Shown: positions 1-6,092 of the stretch, one piece after another
Layout of the letters: every line of letters starts with the position of its first letter
How positions within the stretch are numbered: the first letter of the stretch is position 1
From: JBAZOD01 sp041648955
GTDB lineage: Bacteria > Patescibacteriota > Patescibacteriia > Patescibacteriales > JAQTRU01
Reading direction: 5' to 3'
Assembly: GCA_041648955.1 (NCBI GenBank)
Contig: JBAZOD010000032.1
Span: 1-10,796 of the forward strand
Length of the DNA stretch: 10,796 nt
Program-made: the position numbers and the translations under genes
The notes under the pieces: model-generated
Databases searched by the model: none
The model's input: only the letters and a program-made list of their open reading frames with translations
Told to the model about the DNA's origin: nothing

Positions 1-272
1 GCAAAGCCCGTTATACAGTGAGAGAAGAAACTCCTGAAGCGCCAGCGACGCCGACATTGGAAGTAGAAAAGCGTTTTGGCACGATGCATTTGGCATTTGG
101 AGATTCTAAACATGGAGAAGAAGGAGTAGAAGGGTTAGAAGAAGCTGTTTCTCATCTTGATTTTGTACTCCCGAGAACGGCGTTAACTGTTGAAATGTTT
201 AGAAATGAAGATGATTTTAGGAAAGGCAAAAACGGCAAAAAAATATTTAATAATGGGGGAGTGAATTTTTAA
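1..272 (+). CDS. 3' end of an unrecognised protein (partial)
   Basis: The reading frame is open to the left edge of the window (first full codon at base 3) and stops at TAA 270-272, so only the last 89 or so codons are visible. A GTG at 18 could serve as a start, but the frame continues upstream of it as KARYT, so I treat the gene as truncated by the window. The visible part is charged and acidic, with a Pro/Glu/Ala stretch (TPEAPATPT) that looks like a linker. After it comes a short domain with FGTMHLAFGD, HLDFVLPRTALTVEMF and a Lys/Gly/Asn-rich tail ending NGGVNF. There are no membrane segments and no cysteines. I do not recognise the family and assign no function. It ends 14 bases before the next gene, so it is probably the preceding member of the same operon. 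Confidence 0.65.
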   Translation, partial: KARYTVREETPEAPATPTLEVEKRFGTMHLAFGDSKHGEEGVEGLEEAVSHLDFVLPRTALTVEMFRNEDDFRKGKNGKKIFNNGGVNF

Positions 273-286
273 AAATTCAATAACAT

Positions 287-856
287 ATGAAGCTAATATT
301 TGTAACAAGCAATAAGCATAAAGTTGAAGAGATTGGCTTTGAATTGAAAAAATATGGGGTGGAGTTAGAACAGGTGAATATCGGATATGGAGAAGATAAG
401 GATGCGGATATGGAAGAGGTGGCTAAAAAAGCAGCCAAAGAACTGGCAGAAAAATTACAAAAGCCGATAATAATGGAGGATACAGGGTTATATTTTAATG
501 CTTATAATAATTTTCCCGGCGCTATGCCGAAATTTGTCTTTAATAGCATAGGTTTTGATGGAATTTTCAGACTTTTGGAAGGGAAAGACCGAAGCGCTTA
601 TTTCAGAACTATTATAGGATTTTGCGAGCCAGGAAGCGAACCGGTTTTATTTGCCGGAGAAATGCGGGGAGAGATTACGGACGAAGTTCATGAGCCGGAA
701 AAAGATGGAATGCCTTACGGCCATATTTTTATTCCCGAGGGTCATAACAAAACCTGCGCGGAAATGAGCGTGGAAGAAAAAAGCTTGGTATCGCAGAGAG
801 GCGAAGCGGCCAGAAAACTCGGTGAATTTCTAAAAAACAATTTTCCCGTTAATTAA
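287..856 (+). CDS. rdgB: RdgB/HAM1-family non-canonical purine NTP pyrophosphatase (XTP/dITP diphosphatase)
   Basis: This 189-residue protein has the length and motif order of the RdgB/HAM1 (Maf/HAM1 fold) family. These cytosolic enzymes hydrolyse deaminated purine nucleotides such as dITP and XTP to the monophosphate and pyrophosphate, keeping them out of DNA and RNA. Visible motifs are the N-terminal TSNKHKVEE nucleotide-binding loop (residues 7-15), the acidic catalytic EDTGL (64-68, family EDSGL) followed by FPGAMPKF (76-83), RSAYFRT (102-108), and the C-terminal TCAEMSVEEKSLVSQRG (156-172, family AEMSxEEKnxxSHRG). Two family signatures are altered: the usual GFGYDPIF reads GMPYGHIF (141-148), losing its Asp, and SHRG reads SQRG. 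Family membership is secure, but substrate preference cannot be taken for granted. The ATG at 287 has no Shine-Dalgarno sequence, as with most genes here. It sits 11 bases before the kinase gene. Confidence 0.88.
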   Translation: MKLIFVTSNKHKVEEIGFELKKYGVELEQVNIGYGEDKDADMEEVAKKAAKELAEKLQKPIIMEDTGLYFNAYNNFPGAMPKFVFNSIGFDGIFRLLEGKDRSAYFRTIIGFCEPGSEPVLFAGEMRGEITDEVHEPEKDGMPYGHIFIPEGHNKTCAEMSVEEKSLVSQRGEAARKLGEFLKNNFPVN

Positions 857-861
857 AAAAT

Positions 862-2592
862 TTGGATATGGAAATTTTTGGTCGAGAAAAAAATAGATTG
901 ATCGAAGTTAATCGGCTCCTTATAAAGGGCCGCTGGCTTTATATCAGCGGAATAGTTTTAATTGGCATTGCTTCAAAAGTCACTAGCGGTTTTTCGGATA
1001 AAATTGTAGATTCTCCAAATTCTAATTTCTCCCCATTTTTAATGGTTTTTTTAGCCTTTGCTTCTTACGGCTTAAATCTTATTTTTTATTGGTATTTTCG
1101 CAAGCCGGAAAAAATTTCTTCATTGGGGATCAAAATCGTCAGTTTTCTCCAGTTGATTTTGGATCAAATATTTTATGTTTTTATTATTTTTTTTGCCGGC
1201 GGTCTGACCAGTATATCGTTTCTTTATTTTTTCTATAATATTATTGCCGCCGCTTTCTTCTATTCTTTTGTCGGGGTCTTAGTTATTTCCAGTATTGCCA
1301 GTCTTTTGTATGGCAGCTTAATATTATTACAATATTTTCAAGTTATTCCATTTTTTTCCAGATATAATTTAGCTTATGAATATGCCCTAGCTTTTAACTA
1401 TGCAGCCGTAGTTACAAATTTAATTGCGATTATTTTAAGTTTTTATATAGTGGGGATGTTTGCCGGCTTGATTGCTAGATCGCTGCGGAAGAGAGAAGAA
1501 GAAATCAGAGAAGAGAGAGATAAGGAGAAAGCAATTCTCGCTAATTTGTCCGACGGTTTGATTTTTATAAATAGAGAAGGAGTTATTGAGGCAGTAAATG
1601 CTAAAGCGGAAAAATTATTAAGTTTTGACAGTAAAAAAGTTTTTGGCAGAAAAATAGAAAAATTAGATAAAAATGCCTTTGTCAATTTATTTGAAATTTT
1701 TAAAGATAAGTATAAGAAGAAGGGAGAATTTAAACCGATAGGCGAGAGCGATGAAGTTTTGAAAATTTATACCGTTCCTGTGCTGGACGAAAAAAAGAAA
1801 CAGATTGGTATAGTCAAAGTTATTCATGATATTTCGCGAGAAAAATTCGTGGACAAAATGAAATCTGAATTTATCATGATTGCCGGCCATCAATTAAGAA
1901 CTCCGCTTTCGGCTATAAAATCTGCTTTTGATCTTTTACTGAAAGGAGATTTTGGGAAATTGGCCGTTAAGCAAAAAAAAGTGCTTGATCAATGTTTTGT
2001 CTATAATGAAAAATTAATAAATATCGTAGACGATCTGCTTGAAATTTTTTCCATAGAAGAGGGAAAATATTATTATCAATTTATAAAAACTGATTTAAGA
2101 AATTTGATAGAAGAGACAAGCAAGCGCTATCAGGAAGCAGCCAAGGAAAAGAATATAAAATTCAGTTTGCTTGTAGATAAAAATTTACCGGAAATTAAGC
2201 TTGATCCCTATAAGATAAAACTGGTTTTGGGCAGTTTAATTGAAAATGCCGTTACCTATACTGATAGAAACGGGAAAGTTGACGTTGCCGCAAGTTTAAA
2301 GGGCGATAAAGTGGCTGTTTCAGTGAAAGATACAGGAATTGGCATTCCCAATGAATCGCGAGGCCAAGTTTTTTCAAAATTTTTCCGAGGAGGCAATGCT
2401 TTGAGTTTCCACCCAGATGGAAACGGATTAGGACTATTTGTCGCTAAAAATATTATTGAATATCATGAGGGAAAAATTTGGTTTGAAAGTGAGATGGATA
2501 AAGGGACAACTTTTTATGTGGAGTTACCAATAGATACCATGGCTCATTCTGGCAAAAAAAATGAAGATTTGCTAAACTTACCTAAGAATTAA
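862..2592 (+). CDS. Membrane-bound PAS-domain sensor histidine kinase
   Basis: A 576-residue sensor kinase. Residues about 24-208 are hydrophobic and hold roughly six membrane segments, including 58-78, 89-113, 118-166 and 178-205. A charged helix (209-224, rich in Arg/Glu/Lys) leads into a PAS domain (about 225-325; AILANLSDGLIFINREG, then NAKAEKLL). The HisKA domain carries the phospho-acceptor H343 in AGHQLRTPL. The HATPase_c domain shows the N-box ENAVTYTD (461-468), G1 DTGIGIP (490-496), the F-box FSKFFRGG (504-511) and G2 GNGLGL (520-525), so the ATP lid looks complete and active. The frame opens at TTG 862, but ATG 868 is the more ordinary start and removes only two residues. No Shine-Dalgarno is visible. 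The membrane sensor matches no named domain I recognise, and no response regulator is nearby, so the partner and signal are unknown. The H-box variant Gly-His-Gln is common in Patescibacteria kinases (recalled knowledge, not checked). Confidence 0.93.
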   Translation: MDMEIFGREKNRLIEVNRLLIKGRWLYISGIVLIGIASKVTSGFSDKIVDSPNSNFSPFLMVFLAFASYGLNLIFYWYFRKPEKISSLGIKIVSFLQLILDQIFYVFIIFFAGGLTSISFLYFFYNIIAAAFFYSFVGVLVISSIASLLYGSLILLQYFQVIPFFSRYNLAYEYALAFNYAAVVTNLIAIILSFYIVGMFAGLIARSLRKREEEIREERDKEKAILANLSDGLIFINREGVIEAVNAKAEKLLSFDSKKVFGRKIEKLDKNAFVNLFEIFKDKYKKKGEFKPIGESDEVLKIYTVPVLDEKKKQIGIVKVIHDISREKFVDKMKSEFIMIAGHQLRTPLSAIKSAFDLLLKGDFGKLAVKQKKVLDQCFVYNEKLINIVDDLLEIFSIEEGKYYYQFIKTDLRNLIEETSKRYQEAAKEKNIKFSLLVDKNLPEIKLDPYKIKLVLGSLIENAVTYTDRNGKVDVAASLKGDKVAVSVKDTGIGIPNESRGQVFSKFFRGGNALSFHPDGNGLGLFVAKNIIEYHEGKIWFESEMDKGTTFYVELPIDTMAHSGKKNEDLLNLPKN

Positions 2593-2602
2593 AAATAAAA
2601 AT

Positions 2603-2995
2603 ATGGATTGTGTTTTTTGCAAAATTGTTGCCGGAGAAATTCCAAGCTATAAAATATACGAAGATGATAAAGTGTTAGCGTTTTTGGATATAAATCCCGT
2701 CACCAGCGGCCATACGCTCTTGATTCCGAAAGAGCACTTTAAAATGATGGTTGATACTCCAGATGAGATGATTTCGTATTTATTTATTCGCGCTAAGGAA
2801 TTAATGAAAACAATAAAAAAAGCGATGAATGCGGATTATGTTGTTGTTTCCGTAGTCGGAATTGATGTGCCTCATTTTCATATTCATTTAATACCAAGAA
2901 ATTTTAATGACGGTTTGGATAATTTTTGGCCGACGAAGAAGTACGAGGAGGGAGAGGTGGAGGAAATCCGGAAACAATTAACAATTGACAATTAA
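2603..2995 (+). CDS. HIT-family (Hint-like) nucleotide hydrolase
   Basis: A 130-residue histidine-triad protein. The N-terminus MDCVFCKIVAGEIP carries the CxxC (C3, C6) zinc pair typical of bacterial Hint-type HIT proteins. NPVTSGHTLLIPKEH (31-45) is the conserved nucleotide-binding strand and turn. VPHFHIHLIPR (89-99) is the histidine triad HxHxH, with H91, H93 and H95; in this family the middle histidine is the nucleophile that forms an AMP intermediate. Substrates of such enzymes include purine nucleoside phosphoramidates and aminoacyl-adenylates. The loop before the triad is short: where many homologues have an Asn-containing loop ending GQ, this one reads SVVGIDVPH. The last residues (QLTIDN) and the TAA stop are encoded inside a 7-bp tandem repeat, so the C-terminal tail may be recent. 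The gene starts 10 bases after the kinase gene without a clear ribosome site. Confidence 0.92.
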   Translation: MDCVFCKIVAGEIPSYKIYEDDKVLAFLDINPVTSGHTLLIPKEHFKMMVDTPDEMISYLFIRAKELMKTIKKAMNADYVVVSVVGIDVPHFHIHLIPRNFNDGLDNFWPTKKYEEGEVEEIRKQLTIDN

Positions 2996-3008
2996 CAATT
3001 AAAAATTA
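2974..3008 (+). repeat. 7-bp tandem repeat (ACAATTA), about five units
   Basis: Five units run head to tail: ACAATTA (2974-2980), ACAATTG (2981-2987), ACAATTA (2988-2994), ACAATTA (2995-3001) and the degenerate AAAATTA (3002-3008). The array spans the last codons and stop of the HIT gene and continues into the gap before the next gene. Because the unit is 7 bp, gain or loss of a unit would shift the frame of the tail and move the stop. No protein-binding role can be read from the sequence. Confidence 0.85.
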
Positions 3009-3021
3009 TTTACATAGTATT

Positions 3022-3396
3022 ATGAATGTTATTGCTGCTGGCGTTAAAAAATTAATAGAGAATAATGCGGTTGCTCTTGCCACAATTGGCAAGAATGGGC
3101 GACCTCATGCTATCGCCGTTGCTTATTGCAAAGTTTTCGGCGATAAAATAATTATTAGCAATACTCACATCTTGGAAACAATTAATAATTTGAAAACAAA
3201 TAAATATGTATCATTGGCAGTATGGAATAAAGAATGGGAAGTTGCTTGTGCGGGCTTTGAATTAAAAGGCGTGGCAGAAAATCAAACAAGCGGAAAATGG
3301 TTTGATTTCGTTAAACAAATGCCGGATAATAAGGGATATGATGTCAAAAGCGCGATTGTCGTGACTGTCGCCAAAGTAAAAAAATTAATTTCATAA
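3022..3396 (+). CDS. Pyridoxamine 5'-phosphate oxidase-like flavin-binding protein
   Basis: A 124-residue single-domain protein of the PNPOx-like split beta-barrel type. The N-terminal helix (IAAGVKKLIENN) is followed by strands AVALATIGKNGRPHAIAVAY (16-35), then DKIIISNT (41-48) and a helix ETINNLKTN (52-60). KYVSLAVWN (61-69) and FELKGVAEN (79-87) follow, ending with the strand AIVVTVAKVKKL (111-122). The pattern 'xxLATxxxxGxPHxxxV', then 'N LKxNxxVxLxV', then 'xxGxAE' is the signature of small FMN-binding PNPOx-like proteins. Most of these have no proven substrate, and they are not the PdxH enzyme of vitamin B6 synthesis. It probably acts as a cytosolic dimer. It starts 26 bases after the HIT gene, just past the 7-bp repeat, and has no clear Shine-Dalgarno. 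Confidence 0.85.
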   Translation: MNVIAAGVKKLIENNAVALATIGKNGRPHAIAVAYCKVFGDKIIISNTHILETINNLKTNKYVSLAVWNKEWEVACAGFELKGVAENQTSGKWFDFVKQMPDNKGYDVKSAIVVTVAKVKKLIS

Positions 3397-3408
3397 GAAG
3401 TAAATAAT

Positions 3409-4374
3409 ATGAAAATTTTAATAACCGGCGGAGCCGGTTTTATCGGCTCCAATTTTATCCACTATTGGCTAAAAAAATATCCAGATGACGAAATTGTTAA
3501 TCTGGATGCTTTAACTTATGCGGGCAATCAAAAAAGTTTAGCTGATATTGCGGACAATAAAAATTATAAGTTTGCTAAAGGCGATATTTGTGATTCGGCT
3601 TTGGTAAATGATTTAGTTAAAGATGTGGATATGATTGTTAATTTTGCCGCCGAAACACACGTGGATCGTTCTATCGCTGGTTCCGAAGATTTTATAAAAA
3701 CGAATGTAGAGGGAACCAGGGTTTTGCTGGAGGCGGCAAAAAATAATGGAAATATCCGTTTTCACCACATTTCCACAGATGAAGTGTTCGGTTCTTTGGG
3801 GCCTAAAGATGCGAAGTTTAATGAAAAAACGCCCTACGACCCTCGTAGCCCCTATAGCGCTTCTAAGGCCGCTTCCGACCATTTAGTCCGAGCCTATTTT
3901 CATACTCATGGCCTTCCGATTACAATTTCCAATTGCTCCAATAATTATGGTCCGTATCAATTTGCCGAGAAAATTATTCCCTTATTTATAACCAATCTTT
4001 TGACGGGAAAAAAAGTGCCGGTTTATGGTCAAGGAAAAAATATCCGCGATTGGATTCATGTTGATGATCATAATAGGGGCGTAGAAATGATTATTAAGAA
4101 AGGAAAAATTGGAGAAACCTATTGTTTGGGTGGAGATAACGAAATAACCAATTTGGAATTAACAAAGAAAATTTTAGATTTGATGGATAGAAGCGAAGAA
4201 TGGATAGAATATGTGGCTGATCGGCTGGGGCATGATTTGCGTTATGCTATAGATTTTTCCAAAGCGAAAAAAGAATTAGGCTGGGAACCGAAGATTAATT
4301 TCTATGAGGGCCTAAAAGAAACAATTGATTGGTATAAGACTAATCGCCAATGGTGGGAAAAGAAACGAGTTTAA
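3409..4374 (+). CDS. rfbB: dTDP-glucose 4,6-dehydratase
   Basis: A full-length 321-residue extended short-chain dehydrogenase/reductase. It converts dTDP-glucose to dTDP-4-keto-6-deoxyglucose, the second step toward dTDP-rhamnose and other deoxy sugars used in surface glycans. The NAD-binding Rossmann motif GGAGFIG is at 7-13, and LDALTYAGN (32-40) is the family's dinucleotide/substrate segment. FAAETHVDRSI (79-89) is a hallmark of RfbB. ISTDEVFGSL (121-130) holds the catalytic Thr-Asp-Glu (T123, D124, E125), with Phe where Tyr is usual. YSASKAASDH (149-158) holds the catalytic Tyr149/Lys153 pair. NNYGPYQFAEKIIP (178-191) and RDWIHVDDH (213-221) are also characteristic. No rfbA, rfbC or rfbD is present in the window, so the rest of the pathway must lie elsewhere or be missing. 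It starts 12 bases after the flavin-binding gene. Confidence 0.96.
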   Translation: MKILITGGAGFIGSNFIHYWLKKYPDDEIVNLDALTYAGNQKSLADIADNKNYKFAKGDICDSALVNDLVKDVDMIVNFAAETHVDRSIAGSEDFIKTNVEGTRVLLEAAKNNGNIRFHHISTDEVFGSLGPKDAKFNEKTPYDPRSPYSASKAASDHLVRAYFHTHGLPITISNCSNNYGPYQFAEKIIPLFITNLLTGKKVPVYGQGKNIRDWIHVDDHNRGVEMIIKKGKIGETYCLGGDNEITNLELTKKILDLMDRSEEWIEYVADRLGHDLRYAIDFSKAKKELGWEPKINFYEGLKETIDWYKTNRQWWEKKRV

Positions 4375-4389
4375 TTTTTTGTCATATTT

Positions 4390-5061
4390 ATGAAAAATAT
4401 CAGAGTTATTTTTTTTATTTTTATTTTGGTTTTTGTTATCGGCGGAATTTATTATTTTGGCGGAAAAGCAAAGAGACAAAACATTTCCCCTCATAATTTT
4501 GATAAAATAAATTCCTCCAGCTCGGTGGAGCGCTTTGGCACCTTAAGGGATGCGACCACCACGCCTGAAGAAATAGCGGATTGGGGGGAATTTATAAATA
4601 ACCGCGTCGGCTGGCGATTTAGATATCCGATGGAAAATTTGACTCGTGATATAGACGAGATTATTAAATTTCCAAGTTCAGAAGAGAGTCAGCCCAAAAA
4701 TGAAGATTTGTTGGAATTCGCAGTCGGTGAAACCGTTTTTAGGATTAAAACTTACGCTGAAGAGGGAACAAGCACTATTGGCACGATCGAAGATTGGATT
4801 AAAGATTCAGGCAAATCAGCTTCTTCCAATCTGGAAGATTATCAAAAATTTTCGCTCGCTGGAAATAACGCCTATAATTTAAAAGGGAAAGATTTCGCCT
4901 ATACGTTTCTTAATAAGAATGTATATGAAATATCCGCCTATAAAGATGATGAGAATCCGCTTAAAATAGGCGATGAGCCAATATTTAAAAAATGGATTTC
5001 CACAATTAACTTCTTCCCGGAGGTGAGATGCTGGGAAAGAGTTTTGCCGCCGCAACTATGA
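4390..5061 (+). CDS. Membrane-anchored hypothetical protein with a single extracytoplasmic domain
   Basis: A 223-residue protein with one N-terminal membrane segment (about residues 5-24, VIFFIFILVFVIGGIYYFGG) preceded by basic residues. This predicts an inside N-terminus and an outside C-terminal domain. No lipobox is present. After a Ser/Thr-rich linker (39-58), the domain begins WGEFINNRVGWRFRYP and ends FKKWISTINFF. A short Trp-Arg-Tyr-Pro entry, a middle NNAYNLKG and a closing 'FxKWISTI' resemble small PsbP-like secreted proteins common in Patescibacteria. I base that on pattern only and assign no function. The last 11 residues (PEVRCWERVLPPQL region) overlap the next gene and look non-domain-like. 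The stop TGA at 5059-5061 shares ATGA with a possible internal start of that gene, suggesting translational coupling. Confidence 0.72.
   Translation: MKNIRVIFFIFILVFVIGGIYYFGGKAKRQNISPHNFDKINSSSSVERFGTLRDATTTPEEIADWGEFINNRVGWRFRYPMENLTRDIDEIIKFPSSEESQPKNEDLLEFAVGETVFRIKTYAEEGTSTIGTIEDWIKDSGKSASSNLEDYQKFSLAGNNAYNLKGKDFAYTFLNKNVYEISAYKDDENPLKIGDEPIFKKWISTINFFPEVRCWERVLPPQL
5019..5027 (+). promoter_or_regulatory. Strong Shine-Dalgarno site inside the upstream gene
   Basis: GGAGGTGA (5019-5026) is an 8-base match to the canonical anti-Shine-Dalgarno complement and ends 1 base before ATG 5028. The GGAGG core is 4 bases from the start codon. Most other starts in the window have no such site, which makes this one stand out. 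It supports start 5028 over 5058 for the TIM-barrel gene. Confidence 0.5.
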
Positions 5062-5762
5062 AATTAAAAATACTTCCAGGACTTACAACCACCAGAAATT
5101 CAGACTGGAAAAGTAAAATTAAAGAGATAGATGAATTAAAAATAAAAGAAGTAGCGTTTTTTGCTACCGGCCTGGAACCAAAAGAAAGAAAAAAATTGTA
5201 TTCGTTATTGGAAAAAACTGGGTTGAAGAGAATTCCTTTTGTTCACGCGCGCGATGATTTTCAAGAATGGGAATTTGAGTATTTTATAAAAAAATTCAAA
5301 ACAAAAGTCTTCAACAGCCATTTTGACCGGTTAAATGAAAGATTTTTACAAGATTCTTTTAAATATAGAAAATTTATTTATTTGGAGAATAATTGGAATT
5401 TTTGCGATGAGATGCTTAAGTGGTTCAAAATTTTTCCAGGTTTTTGTTTGGATATCAGCCATTTGGAAAATTATACAGTCATTCAAAAAGCTCCGGATCA
5501 AAAAAATTTGCCAAAATATTTACGAAAATATAAAATTGGCTGCGCCCATATTTCCGCAGTCAAAAAGAAGCCATTTTGGGAAATAGACGAGGGGATAAAG
5601 AGAAATATTTATGTTTCTCATTTTATGAAGGATTTGTCTGATTTTGACTATGTAAAAAAATATAAAGATTTTTTACCGCGGTTTTGCGCCATTGAATTAG
5701 AAAATTCTTTTGCAGAGCAGTTGAAAGCGAAAGAATATCTGGAAAAAATTTTGTTTGATTGA
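5028..5762 (+). CDS. TIM-barrel protein of the xylose isomerase / AP endonuclease 2 type
   Basis: A 244-residue protein whose strand-end motifs match the metal-binding positions of the xylose isomerase-like TIM barrel. These are FVHARD (71-76), FNSHFD (95-100), IYLEN (117-121, Glu120), GFCLDISH (138-145, Asp142/His145), CAHISA (172-177, His174) and AIELEN (221-226, Glu223/225). Known members are sugar or hydroxypyruvate isomerases, epimerases and endonuclease IV, and the substrate here cannot be told. It is shorter than typical members (about 270-300 residues). Two starts compete. ATG 5028 follows GGAGGTGAG, the strongest Shine-Dalgarno in the window, with tight 4-base spacing. ATG 5058 overlaps the preceding TGA stop as ATGA and begins MKLKILPGLTTT, which looks like the natural first strand. 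I kept 5028 because of the ribosome site. The gene ends at TGA and is the last of the packed run. Confidence 0.75.
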   Translation: MLGKSFAAATMKLKILPGLTTTRNSDWKSKIKEIDELKIKEVAFFATGLEPKERKKLYSLLEKTGLKRIPFVHARDDFQEWEFEYFIKKFKTKVFNSHFDRLNERFLQDSFKYRKFIYLENNWNFCDEMLKWFKIFPGFCLDISHLENYTVIQKAPDQKNLPKYLRKYKIGCAHISAVKKKPFWEIDEGIKRNIYVSHFMKDLSDFDYVKKYKDFLPRFCAIELENSFAEQLKAKEYLEKILFD

Positions 5763-5786
5763 TCTTTTTGTTATTGTGCCCCCCCC

Positions 5787-5967
5787 TGTCATTGCGAGAA
5801 GGGAGCCGGAGCGACTGACGAAGCAATCTTTGGTTGCTTAGAAATAACAAGAAGATTAAAAAATATTATTTTATCTCGGTAAATATTAAATAATAGCCTT
5901 TTAATAAAATTAAACTTCGTGCAATTGAACCAGAGATTGCTTCGTCGCGCGACTCCTCGCAATGACA
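5787..5967. repeat. 181-bp MITE- or REP-like element with paired inverted arms
   Basis: Left arm 5787-5835 and right arm 5928-5967 are inverted copies. The outer ends TGTCATTGCGAG (5787-5798) and CTCGCAATGACA (5956-5967) match over 12 bases. The inner segments GACGAAGCAATCT (5817-5829) and AGATTGCTTCGTC (5934-5946) match over 13, followed by one mismatch and TGGTT/AACCA. The left arm is 9 bases longer in its middle (5799-5816 against 5947-5955). Each arm also carries ATTGC and GCAAT near its own ends and could fold alone. The interior (5836-5927) is AT-rich and has no open frame of note. TGTCATTGCGAG...GAAGCAATCT is a type of intergenic palindrome seen in many bacterial genomes (recalled, not searched). 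No clear target-site duplication flanks it, so I call it MITE-like rather than a proven MITE. Confidence 0.75.
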
Positions 5968-5973
5968 TAGTAT

Positions 5974-5999
5974 AGACGCTTTTGTCGGGGCGTTTTTTT
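5974..5999 (+). terminator. Candidate weak intrinsic terminator
   Basis: AGACGC (5974-5979) can pair with GCGTTT (5990-5995), including one G-U pair. The loop is 10 bases, and the 3' side lies within a seven-T run (5993-5999). The stem is short, so strength is doubtful. Its position, after the TIM-barrel gene and before the next promoter, is what a terminator of the upstream run should have. Confidence 0.4.
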
Positions 6000-6000
6000 A

Positions 6001-6030
6001 TTTACTTTTGGCAGGCGGTTGTGTTATAAT
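6001..6030 (+). promoter_or_regulatory. Sigma70-type extended -10 promoter for the tandem surface genes
   Basis: A perfect TATAAT lies at 6025-6030, preceded by the extended -10 TG at 6022-6023 (TGTTATAAT). A partial -35 TTTACT (6001-6006) is 18 bases upstream. Transcription would start near 6037, giving a leader of about 55-85 bases before the first surface-protein gene. No operator-like repeat overlaps it. Confidence 0.65.
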
Positions 6031-6092
6031 ATTATTGAAATGTGGAAAAATATTAATAATTTTTTTTGACTATTTTTTAGTTTTATAGCGCC

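Larger units (their letters stand above)
5763..6092. other. Non-coding spacer between the housekeeping run and the surface-protein locus
   Basis: This 330-base gap has no convincing gene. From left to right it holds a run of eight C residues (5779-5786, striking in AT-rich DNA), the inverted-repeat element, a possible terminator (about 5974-5999), an extended -10 promoter (6001-6030), and a T/A-rich leader up to the next start. The layout fits the end of one transcription unit and the beginning of another. Confidence 0.8.

Noticed and set aside
3613..3882. Minus-strand frame of 89 codons opposite rfbB
   Set aside because: It lies wholly within the strongly supported rfbB gene and has no recognisable motif or ribosome site.
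5059..5762. UGA read as an amino acid (alternative genetic code of some CPR lineages)
   Set aside because: Both TGA codons end sensible proteins (5059-5061 and 5760-5762), and no gene contains an in-frame TGA in conserved sequence. The standard bacterial code fits.
5836..5927. Small gene or transposase remnant inside the inverted element
   Set aside because: The interior is under 100 bases of AT-rich DNA with no meaningful frame.
6066..6089. Second promoter TTGACT ... TATAGC just upstream of 6093
   Set aside because: The spacing between the hexamers is about 12 bases, too short for a sigma70 promoter. The 6001-6030 promoter is much better.
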